Source: Pseudomonadota bacterium (GTDB lineage Bacteria; Pseudomonadota; Gammaproteobacteria; SZUA-229). From it: DNA of 6,674 nt. Made by a program: the position numbers and the translations under genes. This document shows positions 1 through 6,653 of this stretch, piece by piece; within the stretch, counting starts at the first letter, position 1, and each line of letters starts with the position of its first letter. The DNA lies in contig JADFWE010000425.1 of NCBI GenBank assembly GCA_015222915.1, forward strand, positions 1 through 6,674, in the 5' to 3' direction. Under the pieces are notes generated by a model, which was given only the letters and a program-made list of their open reading frames with translations, searched no databases and was not told the origin of the DNA.

Positions 1-588
1 AATCCATGGATCTTCCTGTTAGGGCTTTTATTCTTACTGGGCGGCTGTGGTCAGAAAGTTTCCAGAATAGATTCTGATACGGTTACCGACCTGAGCGGTA
101 ACTGGAATGATACCGATTCACGGCTGGTGGCTGAAGAGATGATCCAGGATGTATTGTCACGCAACTGGCTGAGCAAGTTCAACCGTGAGAAAGGCAAGGC
201 ACCCACGGTTATCGTCGGTACCGTACGTAACCTCAGTCATGAACATATCAACACCCGTACCTTTGTCGCCGATATGGAACGTGCACTGATCAATTCCGGT
301 GAAGTCGAATTCGTCGCTTCCTCAAAAGACCGTAAAGAAGTTCGTAAAGAAGTAAAAGATCAGGATCTGAATGCGACCGAGGAAACCCGCAAAGCCATGG
401 GTAATGAGATCGGTGCTGACTTCATGCTGCAAGGCTCGATCAACAGTATCGTCGATGCTATAAGCGGTGAACAGGCGCGTTTCTATCAGATCGATCTGAC
501 ACTGATCGAACTGGGTAGCAACCGCAAGGTCTGGGTAGGCCAGAAGAAGATCAAGAAAACTATCGAAAAAGGCGGCTTCCGTCTGTAA
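1..588 (+). CDS. lpoB: LpoB-like outer-membrane lipoprotein (penicillin-binding protein activator family), 5' end outside window
   Basis: The frame is open from base 1, so the gene begins upstream; 195 residues are visible. They start inside a lipoprotein signal peptide: a Leu/Phe-rich segment ends in the lipobox L-G-G-C, with the lipidated Cys at visible residue 16 (bases 46-48). The GTG at 127 lies after this Cys and cannot be the true start. The folded domain shows LpoB-family landmarks: PTVIVG (about 68-73), a following N-x3-EHINT stretch (77-85), GADFMLQGSI (138-147), YQIDLTLIEL (162-171) and KVWVGQ (176-181). In E. coli, LpoB reaches from the outer membrane through the peptidoglycan to stimulate PBP1B. 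Here only about 25 residues, with no proline-rich linker, separate the Cys from the fold, so the same role is not assured. It heads a three-lipoprotein cluster. Family membership is fairly sure; the precise function is inferred. Confidence 0.86.
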   Translation, partial: NPWIFLLGLLFLLGGCGQKVSRIDSDTVTDLSGNWNDTDSRLVAEEMIQDVLSRNWLSKFNREKGKAPTVIVGTVRNLSHEHINTRTFVADMERALINSGEVEFVASSKDRKEVRKEVKDQDLNATEETRKAMGNEIGADFMLQGSINSIVDAISGEQARFYQIDLTLIELGSNRKVWVGQKKIKKTIEKGGFRL

Positions 589-791
589 TTTTCAGTTAAC
601 GCATGTTGTCAGCACGCATAGGGTTTATCTCTGAACCTTGTGCGTGTGTTGAGACCAGGCCGCTTCGAGCAGGCTGTTTCGATCGCGCGCTGCTTCGACC
701 GGACCGCTTAGCCGGATCGCCTGGAGAGGGCCGTCTCGACAGGTTCGCAGGATCAACACCGCCAACGCCGCTGTTAGATGAAGATAGATTC
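589..791. other. GC-rich spacer with stem-loop potential between the first two lipoprotein genes
   Basis: About 200 bases separate the stop at 586-588 from the preferred start of the next gene. The frame of that gene stays open back to an in-frame TAA at 597-599, so an ATG at 603 could formally start it. However, no Shine-Dalgarno sequence precedes 603, and the extra 63 residues are Arg/Pro/Gly-rich with no recognisable pattern. The opposite strand is also open here, as expected for GC-rich non-coding DNA. Imperfect inverted repeats include 665-672 with 690-698 (8 pairs, one bulged base), CCAGGC at 655-660 with GCCTGG at 719-724, and CCGG at 699-702 with 712-715. The block may be a degenerate intergenic repeat. 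Confidence 0.5.
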
Positions 792-2234
792 ATGTTGAAA
801 ACACCGATAATTCCTGCTGTTTCCCGTAACCGGCCAGATAGCCTGCCAGGTAACCCGTCAGATATCTCGATCGGTTGCCTTCATCGATGCATAGCTGATT
901 CAGGCATCAGGCTGCTCCTGTTGGCTTCATTAGGATTGCTGCAGTCCTGCGCCTCTTACGGTGACCATGCCACCACGATGCGTGACGGTCTGCTCTCGGG
1001 CATGCCTGCAGTATCACTCTCCATCGAAGAACAGGCCGATCCGGATGAGAAGGAAGTTCTGCCGTCGCTGGAAAAAGGCATGTTGCGCCGGATGACGAAT
1101 GATTACACGGGCAGCAATCAGATCTTCGAAGTCGCCAAAAAGAAAATCGAAGAACTCTACGGTATAAGCGTAACCGAAAACCTGGCATCAGTGACGGTTA
1201 ATGATACCTTACGCAGTTATGAAGGCGACCGCCATGAGCAGCTGCTGTTACATGCTTATATGGCGATGAATTACATCGACCTGGGGCAGATAGACGGCGC
1301 ACGCGTCGAGATGCTGCAGGCCAGCGTCAAGATGCGTGAATGGGGAGATGAACCTGAGGAAGATGCATTTCTGCGTTACCTCGAAGGCATTATCTACGAG
1401 AACATGGGGGAGCAGGACAATGCCCTGATCTCGTATCGAAAAGCTTACACGGTCTATAAAGAAAAAGGCGGTCAGCAGTATCCAGTGGCACCTGCGCTGA
1501 TCAAAAAAGATCTGCTCCGTATGCTCAAGGTGATGGGACTGAAAAGTGAATATGAATCATATGCTAAAGAATTCGGTCTGCTTTCATATAAACCGCCAGG
1601 GCCGGACAAGGCTTATGGTGAACTGGTCGTCATACTGAATAATGGCCTGGCACCGGTAAAAGGCGAAGCTTCGGTCTATATCTTTTCCAGTGAAGTACAG
1701 CAGAACCTGCGCGTCGCATTCCCTGTTTACCGCCAGCGCAAAAAGACGCTCAATATACCTTCGGTAGAAGTCGATGATCGGTCGTATGCAATGGAGACGG
1801 TGGAAGATGTCGATACGCTGGCACGCTATTCTCTGCAGAAAGCGATGCCGATGATAATGGTCAGGGCAACGGCCCGTGCTGTCGTAAAATATAATACTCA
1901 ACACACAGCACAGAACCAGGGTTCCCTGGCGGGGTTCCTGATGACGGTGACCAACCTGGTGACCGAACGCGCCGATACCCGCAGCTGGACCACGCTGCCG
2001 CAGGAGATAGAGCTGCAGCGAATTCGTCTGCCGGTCGGTGAACATAAAGTCCAGATCAAGATGATGAATGCAGCCGGTCATGCGGTCGATGTCATATCTG
2101 AAGAGGTGGTAATACGACCCGATACATCAAGTTTTATCATAAAACACTGGATTGCGCCGGTGCCGAAGGTAGCCGTAAAAGCGGTGAAGGTATCGGCATC
2201 GAAATCGGTTAATGACACTAACAGCACACTGTAA
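792..2234 (+). CDS. Large TPR-containing lipoprotein of an uncharacterised family (COG3014-like)
   Basis: From the ATG at 792 the product is 480 residues. A hydrophobic Leu-rich segment ends in the lipobox L-Q-S-C, with Cys at residue 53 (bases 948-950), so the mature protein should be a periplasm-facing lipoprotein. Residues about 148-230 look like tetratricopeptide helices (an A-Y-M-A-M-N-Y-I-D-L-G-Q-I-D-G-A-R pattern, then L-E-G-I-I-Y-E-N-M-G-E-Q-D-N-A). Residues about 275-470 look beta-rich and include ADTRSW at 394-399, followed by a TLPQEI...RIRLPVGEH stretch that I associate with this family. The start is doubtful. From 792 the n-region before the hydrophobic core is some 40 residues, far longer than usual; a weak GAAG lies at 780-783. 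No ATG, GTG or TTG lies in frame closer to the core apart from a TTG at 795. TPR domains suggest protein-protein binding, perhaps with the two neighbouring lipoproteins. No biochemical function is known to me. Confidence 0.85.
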   Translation: MLKTPIIPAVSRNRPDSLPGNPSDISIGCLHRCIADSGIRLLLLASLGLLQSCASYGDHATTMRDGLLSGMPAVSLSIEEQADPDEKEVLPSLEKGMLRRMTNDYTGSNQIFEVAKKKIEELYGISVTENLASVTVNDTLRSYEGDRHEQLLLHAYMAMNYIDLGQIDGARVEMLQASVKMREWGDEPEEDAFLRYLEGIIYENMGEQDNALISYRKAYTVYKEKGGQQYPVAPALIKKDLLRMLKVMGLKSEYESYAKEFGLLSYKPPGPDKAYGELVVILNNGLAPVKGEASVYIFSSEVQQNLRVAFPVYRQRKKTLNIPSVEVDDRSYAMETVEDVDTLARYSLQKAMPMIMVRATARAVVKYNTQHTAQNQGSLAGFLMTVTNLVTERADTRSWTTLPQEIELQRIRLPVGEHKVQIKMMNAAGHAVDVISEEVVIRPDTSSFIIKHWIAPVPKVAVKAVKVSASKSVNDTNSTL

Positions 2235-2237
2235 AAT

Positions 2238-3254
2238 ATGAAATCTATGATCCGAATCAATGTTTTAATCTGCACTTTACTGGTCACTGCCTGTATGCAG
2301 TCGACGGCAGTGATGAGCACCAGCGACGCGCCGCAATGGGTCAATAGCGAACCCGAGATGTACCCGAACTTCAAGTATCTATCGGCTACCGGCTCTGCAT
2401 CGAAAGCCGAACAGGCAAAAGCACGAGCGCTATCGAATCTGGCGAAAATTTTCGAAGTGCAGATCAGAGAGGTGTCGACCACATCGCAGGATGTCCAGAC
2501 CACCAAGCTCGATGGTGAAGAAACCGTACAGAGCAGTGCGCGAATCGCCAGTACGGTAAATCTGAAAACAGACAAGATGGTGCAGGGTGCCCGCATCGCG
2601 GAGCAGTGGCAGAGCAGCACTGACCTTACCTATTATGCGCTGGCAGTATTAGACCGTACTCAGGCAGGTAACAATCTGCGCGGTGAGATGAATCGGCTCG
2701 ATGAAGAGACACAGTATGCCTTAAACCAGCAGGAAAAACGAGATGATCCACTGCTGAAGATAGCCGACCTGCACAGGGCGAATGCGTTGCAGCAGGACAG
2801 GCAGGTACTGCAGAAAACCTTGAAGATCATCGATGTCAGAGGAAAGGGTGCGCCTGCGTCGTGGAACCTCGCCGAGCTGAATGAAAAGCTTTCGCAGCAG
2901 TTGCGGGCATTACCGATGCGTACCGAAGTGAAGCTAGATGATGTCGGTGGCCTGAGCAGTGTCCTGCAGGGCGCAGCGTCCAGATCCGGGTTTAATGTAG
3001 GCAATGGCGGCTATGTGCTATCTGCTAGCCTGGAAGCTGACGCACCGATCAAGCAGCAGGACTGGCACTGGTTACGTGCCACATTAAAACTCCAGCTGCT
3101 GGCGCAGGATGGTCAGACCGTTATCGGGTATGAATCATGGCCGTTAAAAGTTTCTGCCAGCAGTGCTTCACAGTTGCCGCAGCGCATGTTGAAAGCCGCA
3201 GATAAAAAACTCAATAGCGTGCTGCTGAGCAGCGTGCTCGACTTCGCTTCCTAG
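2238..3254 (+). CDS. LPP20-family lipoprotein
   Basis: The product is 338 residues. A short signal peptide with Lys2 and Arg6 leads to the lipobox V-T-A-C, with Cys19 and no Asp at +2, which fits outer-membrane retention. The LPP20 domain spans roughly residues 33-145. It begins with P-x-W (Pro32, Trp34), then YLSATGSAS at 48-54, a helix rich in Ala/Lys with the pattern A-E-Q-A-K-A-R-A-L, and ends in YYALAVLDR at 132-140, typical of the family. A charged, probably helical stretch (about 143-200) and a second alpha/beta region (about 220-338) follow. The ATG lies 3 nt after the stop of the upstream gene with no strong ribosome site, so translation is probably coupled; an in-frame ATG at 2247 would also keep the signal peptide. 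LPP20 proteins include Helicobacter antigens and the flagellar protein FlgP, but no flagellar gene is near. The function here is unknown; an envelope role is inferred. Confidence 0.88.
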   Translation: MKSMIRINVLICTLLVTACMQSTAVMSTSDAPQWVNSEPEMYPNFKYLSATGSASKAEQAKARALSNLAKIFEVQIREVSTTSQDVQTTKLDGEETVQSSARIASTVNLKTDKMVQGARIAEQWQSSTDLTYYALAVLDRTQAGNNLRGEMNRLDEETQYALNQQEKRDDPLLKIADLHRANALQQDRQVLQKTLKIIDVRGKGAPASWNLAELNEKLSQQLRALPMRTEVKLDDVGGLSSVLQGAASRSGFNVGNGGYVLSASLEADAPIKQQDWHWLRATLKLQLLAQDGQTVIGYESWPLKVSASSASQLPQRMLKAADKKLNSVLLSSVLDFAS

Positions 3255-3674
3255 TCAGAATGTTTTCATCACAAGCGGTTCGACCCGGACCTGATCAGCG
3301 TTTCTCTGATATCATTCCTCTGGCATCGTTTCCCTGGCATCATAGATACTCTGATCTCTGTATATTTTCTTAACCTTACAAACTATTGTTATTTTCTTTT
3401 TAATCAAAAGCTTAAAATAGTCGCCGTTGGCTGTGTTTATGTTCTGGTTATAAGCGAGGTGAAACAGGGCACAGATTGAGCCTGTCAGACAGACTACTTC
3501 AGAGTGGCTGCTTTAGTATCCGCGCGAACTTTCCTCTTGTTTTTTTCCTGTTTAGCTACATAATGGTTATGTTAAAGCCTTCAGGTCACGCAGAGGCCGC
3601 AAGCTGTATATAGAGGTGCGCTTCAGGTTTCCGTGTACTCTGTGGCTGGTGAGCCAAAAATTGCTAGAGCTCTT

Positions 3675-3760
3675 TTGACATTTGTAAACACTATTACACT
3701 TAAATATTTATCGATAAAAATGATTGACGATTTAGAAAAATACCCAGTTTGTTCTACACT
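3675..3760 (+). promoter_or_regulatory. Candidate promoter region for clpS-clpA
   Basis: A perfect sigma-70 -35 hexamer TTGACA lies at 3675-3680 in AT-rich DNA, but the best -10 candidates are off-spaced: TTAAAT at 3700-3705 (19-base spacer) and TACACT at 3695-3700 (14-base spacer). A second TACACT at 3755-3760 lies just before the ribosome site and would give a very short leader, but its -35 (TTAGAA, 3732-3737) is poor. The location is plausible; the exact start site is not determined. Confidence 0.35.
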
Positions 3761-3765
3761 GAAGG
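3761..3765 (+). promoter_or_regulatory. Ribosome binding site of clpS
   Basis: GAAGG ends 6 bases before the ATG at 3772. This supports the upstream start and therefore the long acidic N-terminal extension of ClpS, rather than a start closer to the conserved core. Confidence 0.6.
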
Positions 3766-3771
3766 TGTGGC

Positions 3772-4164
3772 ATGTCTAAAGATAGTGCGAAACACAGTGC
3801 GATTTTTCACAGCATCGCGGGCCATGCGGGTGATGATGACTGGGATCAGTCTCACGGTGATGAAGATTATGATGATGGCCTGGCGGTCGAAGAAGATAAA
3901 CCGAAATTAAAACCGCCGCGTCAGTACAAAGTGATGGTGATGAATGATGATTACACGCCGATGGAATTTGTAGTGCAGGTGTTGATGACATTTTTTGCCA
4001 TGGATAATGCTAAAGCGACCCGCGTAATGATGTCGGTGCATACAAAAGGTAGAGGAATCTGTGGAACTTTCAGTCATGAGATCGCAGAGACCAAGGTGGA
4101 TCAGGTGAATGAGTTTTCACGGATCAATCAGCATCCTCTGATGTGCACGATGGAAGAGGCCTGA
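3772..4164 (+). CDS. clpS: ClpS, N-degron adaptor of the ClpAP protease
   Basis: ClpS binds proteins with destabilising N-terminal residues and delivers them to ClpA in the cytoplasm. The core from Lys47-Pro48-Pro49 to the C-terminus closely matches E. coli ClpS. The N-degron pocket is intact: Asn58-Asp59-Asp60 (E. coli 34-36), Thr62, Met64 and His90 (E. coli His66). The face that contacts the ClpA N-domain is also kept: Glu103 and AETK with Lys108 (E. coli Glu79 and Lys84). The protein is 130 residues against 106 in E. coli; the extra ~24 residues are all N-terminal. Residues 21-43 contain 12 Asp/Glu, partly coded by GAT-rich simple sequence. In E. coli the N-terminal extension is needed for substrate hand-off to ClpA, so this longer acidic form may alter delivery. 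The ribosome site 6 bases upstream supports the start. clpA follows 81 bases later, the usual order. Confidence 0.97.
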   Translation: MSKDSAKHSAIFHSIAGHAGDDDWDQSHGDEDYDDGLAVEEDKPKLKPPRQYKVMVMNDDYTPMEFVVQVLMTFFAMDNAKATRVMMSVHTKGRGICGTFSHEIAETKVDQVNEFSRINQHPLMCTMEEA

Positions 4165-4245
4165 TTGGGCAGGTGATCCCGTTAACCTGTTTACGGTATC
4201 AGAATGAATTTTGTTATTTTTGTAACAGTGCGATAGGGCAGTACC
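4165..4245 (+). promoter_or_regulatory. clpS-clpA intergenic segment with two small hairpins and the clpA ribosome binding site
   Basis: Just after the clpS stop, CAGGT (4170-4174) pairs with ACCTG (4185-4189), extendable outward only by G-T wobbles. A second stem, TGTTA (4212-4216) with TAACA (4223-4227), encloses a T-rich loop. Neither is followed by a T tract in the right place, so neither is a convincing terminator. AGGG at 4235-4238 lies 7 bases before the clpA ATG and is a good ribosome site. I see no clear promoter here, so clpA is probably co-transcribed with clpS. Confidence 0.4.
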
Positions 4246-6507
4246 ATGTTAAGTAAAGAGCTAGAGTCATCGTTAAACAAAGCATTTAATGATGCGCGTG
4301 AGAAGAGGCATGAATACATTACGGTAGAGCATCTGCTGCTCGCCCTGCTGGACAATAATAGCGCAAGCGTCGTACTGCAGGCCTGTGGGACTGATCTGGG
4401 CCTGCTCGACATAGAACTCAAAGAATATCTCGATAATAATACCCCGGTGTTCGGCGATGTCGTCGGCGGTGAAGTACAGCCGACACTCGGTTTTCAGCGG
4501 GTATTGCAGCGTGCCGTTTTTCACGTGCAGTCTTCCGGCAAGAAAGAAGTGGTCGGCGCCAATGTGCTGGTTGCTATGTTCGGTGAGCAGGAATCACAGG
4601 CCGTCTACCTGCTGAACCAGCAGAATGTTAACCGTCTTGACGTGGTTAACTATATCTCTCACGGCATCACAAAAGTGCCGAATGAGACTGAGAAGCTGGA
4701 AGATCACTCAGAGCAGTCTTCTCCGCAAGATGCAGAAGCGCAGCCTCTGGAAAACTACACGACCAATTTAAATAAACGTGCCATGCAGGGTCTGATCGAT
4801 CCGTTGATCGGGCGTGACGATGAAGTCGAAAGGACTGTTCAGATCTTATGTCGTCGCCGGAAAAACAATCCACTGCTGGTGGGTGAGGCCGGCGTCGGTA
4901 AAACTGCACTGGCTGAAGGTCTGGCAAAACGTATCGTCGATAAGGAAGTGCCTGATGTGCTGCTGGATAGCACCATCTTTTCGCTGGACCTGGGTTCACT
5001 GGTTGCCGGTACCAAATATCGAGGTGATTTTGAAAAACGCCTGAAAGGGGTTTTGAAACAGTTGAAACAACAGCCTGGCGCGGTACTGTTCATCGATGAG
5101 ATTCATACCATCATCGGTGCCGGTTCGGCTTCAGGCGGTGTCATGGATGCCTCGAACCTGATTAAGCCGATGCTGTCCAACGGCGAGCTGAAATGTATCG
5201 GTTCGACCACCTATGCCGAATTCAGAAGCGTCTTTGAAAAAGATCATGCGCTGGCGCGCCGCTTCCAGAAGATTGATATCGAAGAGCCGAATATCGATGA
5301 GACCGTCGATATCCTCAAAGGTCTGAAAACACGCTTCGAAGAACATCATGATGTGAAGTACAGCAACAATGCACTGCGTGCAGCGGTCGAACTCTCGCAG
5401 CGCTACATCATGGACCGCTTCCTGCCGGACAAGGCCATCGACGTAATCGACGAAGCCGGTGCCAGCCGACAGCTGCAGGCGAGCGGCGGCAAGGTGAATA
5501 AAAAATCGATCAGTGTGCATGAAATCGAAAATATCATTGCCAAGATCGCGCGTATCCCTGCGAAAACCGTATCAACCTCGGATACCGATGCCCTGAAAAA
5601 TCTTGAGCGTGACCTGAAAATGGTCGTGTTCGGTCAGGACGATGCCATCGGCACCCTGGTCACCGCCATCCGTATGTCACGTTCAGGTCTGGGTGATCCT
5701 GAAAAACCGATCGGCTCATTCCTGTTTGCCGGGCCGACAGGTGTCGGTAAGACTGAGGTCAGCAAACAGCTTGCCAGTATCATGGGTGTAGAGCTGCTTC
5801 GTTTTGATATGTCTGAATATATGGAGCGCCATACGGTCTCCCGTCTCATCGGGGCACCGCCGGGTTATGTCGGCTTTGATGACGGTGGCCTGCTGACCGA
5901 AGCGGTAAACAAACATCCGCATTGTGTGCTGCTGCTCGATGAGATCGAAAAAGCGCATCCGGAAGTGTTTAATATCCTGTTGCAGATCATGGATCACGGT
6001 ACATTAACTGACAGCAACGGTCGTAAGACCGACTTCAGGAATGTGATCCTTGTGATGACTAGCAACGCCGGTGCACAGCTGATGTCTCGTCGTTCGATGG
6101 GCTTCACCGAGCAGCAGAATGAGCTCGACGGCATGGAAGAGATCAAGAAGATGTTCACGCCTGAGTTCAGGAACCGGCTGGATTCGATCGTAAACTTCGG
6201 ACCGCTCGATGCCCATACACTGTCCAACGTGGTTGATAAATTTCTGGTGGCTCTCGAGTTACAGCTCAACGAGAAAAAAGTTACCATCGATGTCGATAAG
6301 GCGGCTCGCCATTTACTGGCAGAAAAAGGCTATGATCCCAAGATGGGGGCAAGACCGATGGCGCGTGTCATACAGAATCTGTTGAAGAAACCGCTGGCGA
6401 ATGATCTGCTGTTCGGTGATCTGAATAAAGGTGGACACGTTAATGTGACGGTTAGTGAAGATAACGAGATTGCGATCGAGGTCGTCTCAGAGGCTTTGAA
6501 AGCCTGA
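4246..6507 (+). CDS. clpA: ClpA, AAA+ unfoldase subunit of the ClpAP protease
   Basis: The protein has 753 residues (E. coli 758) with the full ClpA architecture. The Clp N-domain (about 1-142), which docks ClpS, is followed by a short acidic linker (about 145-165). AAA+ domain 1 has Walker A GEAGVGKT at 213-220, pore-loop KYRG at 257-260, Walker B with Asp284-Glu285, and arginine fingers Arg338-Arg339. AAA+ domain 2 has Walker A GPTGVGKT at 496-503, pore-loop GYVG with Tyr541, Walker B with Asp565-Glu566, an arginine-finger region FRNR ending at Arg644, and sensor-2 GARPMAR near the end. There is no ClpB-type coiled-coil middle domain, which separates it from ClpB and ClpC. All ATP-binding and pore residues are present, so it should be active. 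The hexamer unfolds substrates and threads them into ClpP. The ClpP-docking tripeptide is Met618-Gly619-Phe620, where E. coli has IGL. The start is set by AGGG at 4235-4238. Confidence 0.98.
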   Translation: MLSKELESSLNKAFNDAREKRHEYITVEHLLLALLDNNSASVVLQACGTDLGLLDIELKEYLDNNTPVFGDVVGGEVQPTLGFQRVLQRAVFHVQSSGKKEVVGANVLVAMFGEQESQAVYLLNQQNVNRLDVVNYISHGITKVPNETEKLEDHSEQSSPQDAEAQPLENYTTNLNKRAMQGLIDPLIGRDDEVERTVQILCRRRKNNPLLVGEAGVGKTALAEGLAKRIVDKEVPDVLLDSTIFSLDLGSLVAGTKYRGDFEKRLKGVLKQLKQQPGAVLFIDEIHTIIGAGSASGGVMDASNLIKPMLSNGELKCIGSTTYAEFRSVFEKDHALARRFQKIDIEEPNIDETVDILKGLKTRFEEHHDVKYSNNALRAAVELSQRYIMDRFLPDKAIDVIDEAGASRQLQASGGKVNKKSISVHEIENIIAKIARIPAKTVSTSDTDALKNLERDLKMVVFGQDDAIGTLVTAIRMSRSGLGDPEKPIGSFLFAGPTGVGKTEVSKQLASIMGVELLRFDMSEYMERHTVSRLIGAPPGYVGFDDGGLLTEAVNKHPHCVLLLDEIEKAHPEVFNILLQIMDHGTLTDSNGRKTDFRNVILVMTSNAGAQLMSRRSMGFTEQQNELDGMEEIKKMFTPEFRNRLDSIVNFGPLDAHTLSNVVDKFLVALELQLNEKKVTIDVDKAARHLLAEKGYDPKMGARPMARVIQNLLKKPLANDLLFGDLNKGGHVNVTVSEDNEIAIEVVSEALKA

Positions 6508-6518
6508 TTGCTGACGAC
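6481..6518 (+). terminator. Compound inverted repeat at the clpA 3' end, possible transcript-end structure
   Basis: The palindrome AGGCTTT-G-AAAGCCT (6491-6505) reaches the first base of the clpA stop codon. It is nested in an outer stem formed by GTCGTCTCAG (6481-6490) and CTGACGAC (6511-6518): 8 pairs with a two-base bulge. It would fold as a stable two-part hairpin in RNA. No T tract follows, so it is not a classical intrinsic terminator; it may stabilise the 3' end or precede Rho-dependent termination. Confidence 0.4.
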
Positions 6519-6560
6519 CTGCATCTCATGTCCTGAATAGCATTTATTGTCTCAGTACGC

Positions 6561-6596
6561 TAGTTAAAACTATGCACTTTAGTGCAAGGCTATAGC
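6561..6596. repeat. Three consecutive short palindromes
   Basis: TAGTT-aa-AACTA (6561-6572), TGCACT-tt-AGTGCA (6573-6586) and GCTATAGC (6589-6596) follow one another almost without gaps. Each is a perfect inverted repeat. Such symmetry suits dimeric protein binding or small hairpins; no regulator can be named. Confidence 0.45.
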
Positions 6597-6619
6597 TGCT
6601 ACACACTTTGTCAATGAAA

Positions 6620-6653
6620 AGACGTGCAACATATCTAGAAGAGTTGCGTGTTT
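6620..6653 (+). promoter_or_regulatory. Eleven-pair RNA stem-loop near the window end
   Basis: Bases 6620-6630 can pair with 6643-6653 over 11 consecutive positions around a 12-base loop (6631-6642). Eight pairs are Watson-Crick and three (6621/6652, 6624/6649, 6625/6648) are G-U in + strand RNA. On the other strand these three become A-C mismatches, so the fold favours a + strand transcript. It is followed by TTTCAAAG rather than a T tract. It could be a weak terminator for clpA or a leader structure for a gene starting near 6672. Confidence 0.35.

Larger units (their letters stand above)
3255..3771. other. 517-base intergenic region without a credible gene
   Basis: I find no convincing coding frame. 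The largest ATG-started frames are tiny, for example 3563-3613, with no ribosome site. Visible structure: CTGGCATC repeated directly at 3320-3327 and 3334-3341; a 5-bp stem at 3294-3298/3306-3310; the palindrome CTGTC-A-GACAG at 3482-3492; a seven-T run at 3540-3546 without a strong preceding hairpin; CTTCAGGT repeated at 3579-3586 and 3621-3628; a 5-bp hairpin at 3643-3656 with loop GGTG; and the palindrome AGAGCTCT at 3666-3673. The bases from about 3656 on are AT-rich and probably contain the clpS promoter. In E. coli and many relatives cspD lies divergently at this position; I see no cold-shock-type coding sequence here. Confidence 0.55.

Noticed and set aside
127..588. GTG at 127 as the start of the first gene
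   Set aside because: The frame is open to base 1 and encodes a lipobox Cys at 46-48; starting at 127 would lose the signal peptide.
603..791. ATG at 603 as the start of the TPR lipoprotein
   Set aside because: No ribosome site, Arg/Pro-rich residues with no recognisable domain, and it would place the lipobox Cys at residue 116. Kept only as an alternative.
1584..2620. Two long open frames on the minus strand (1584-2081 and 2078-2620)
   Set aside because: They lie opposite well-supported lipoprotein genes, have no recognisable domains, and are Cys/His/Arg-rich as expected of antisense shadows.
3540..3546. Seven-T run as an intrinsic terminator or the end of a small RNA
   Set aside because: No stable GC-rich hairpin ends directly before it.
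3563..3613. A 16-codon ATG frame in the gap before clpS
   Set aside because: No ribosome site, no conserved feature, and too short to separate from chance.
4246..6507. ClpB or ClpC identity for the large AAA+ protein
   Set aside because: There is no coiled-coil middle domain, a ClpP-docking loop is present, and clpS is adjacent; all point to ClpA.
6573..6586. TGCACTTTAGTGCA as an NtrC-binding site
   Set aside because: The half-sites resemble TGCAC/GTGCA, but the spacing is too short for the usual NtrC operator and no nitrogen gene is near.
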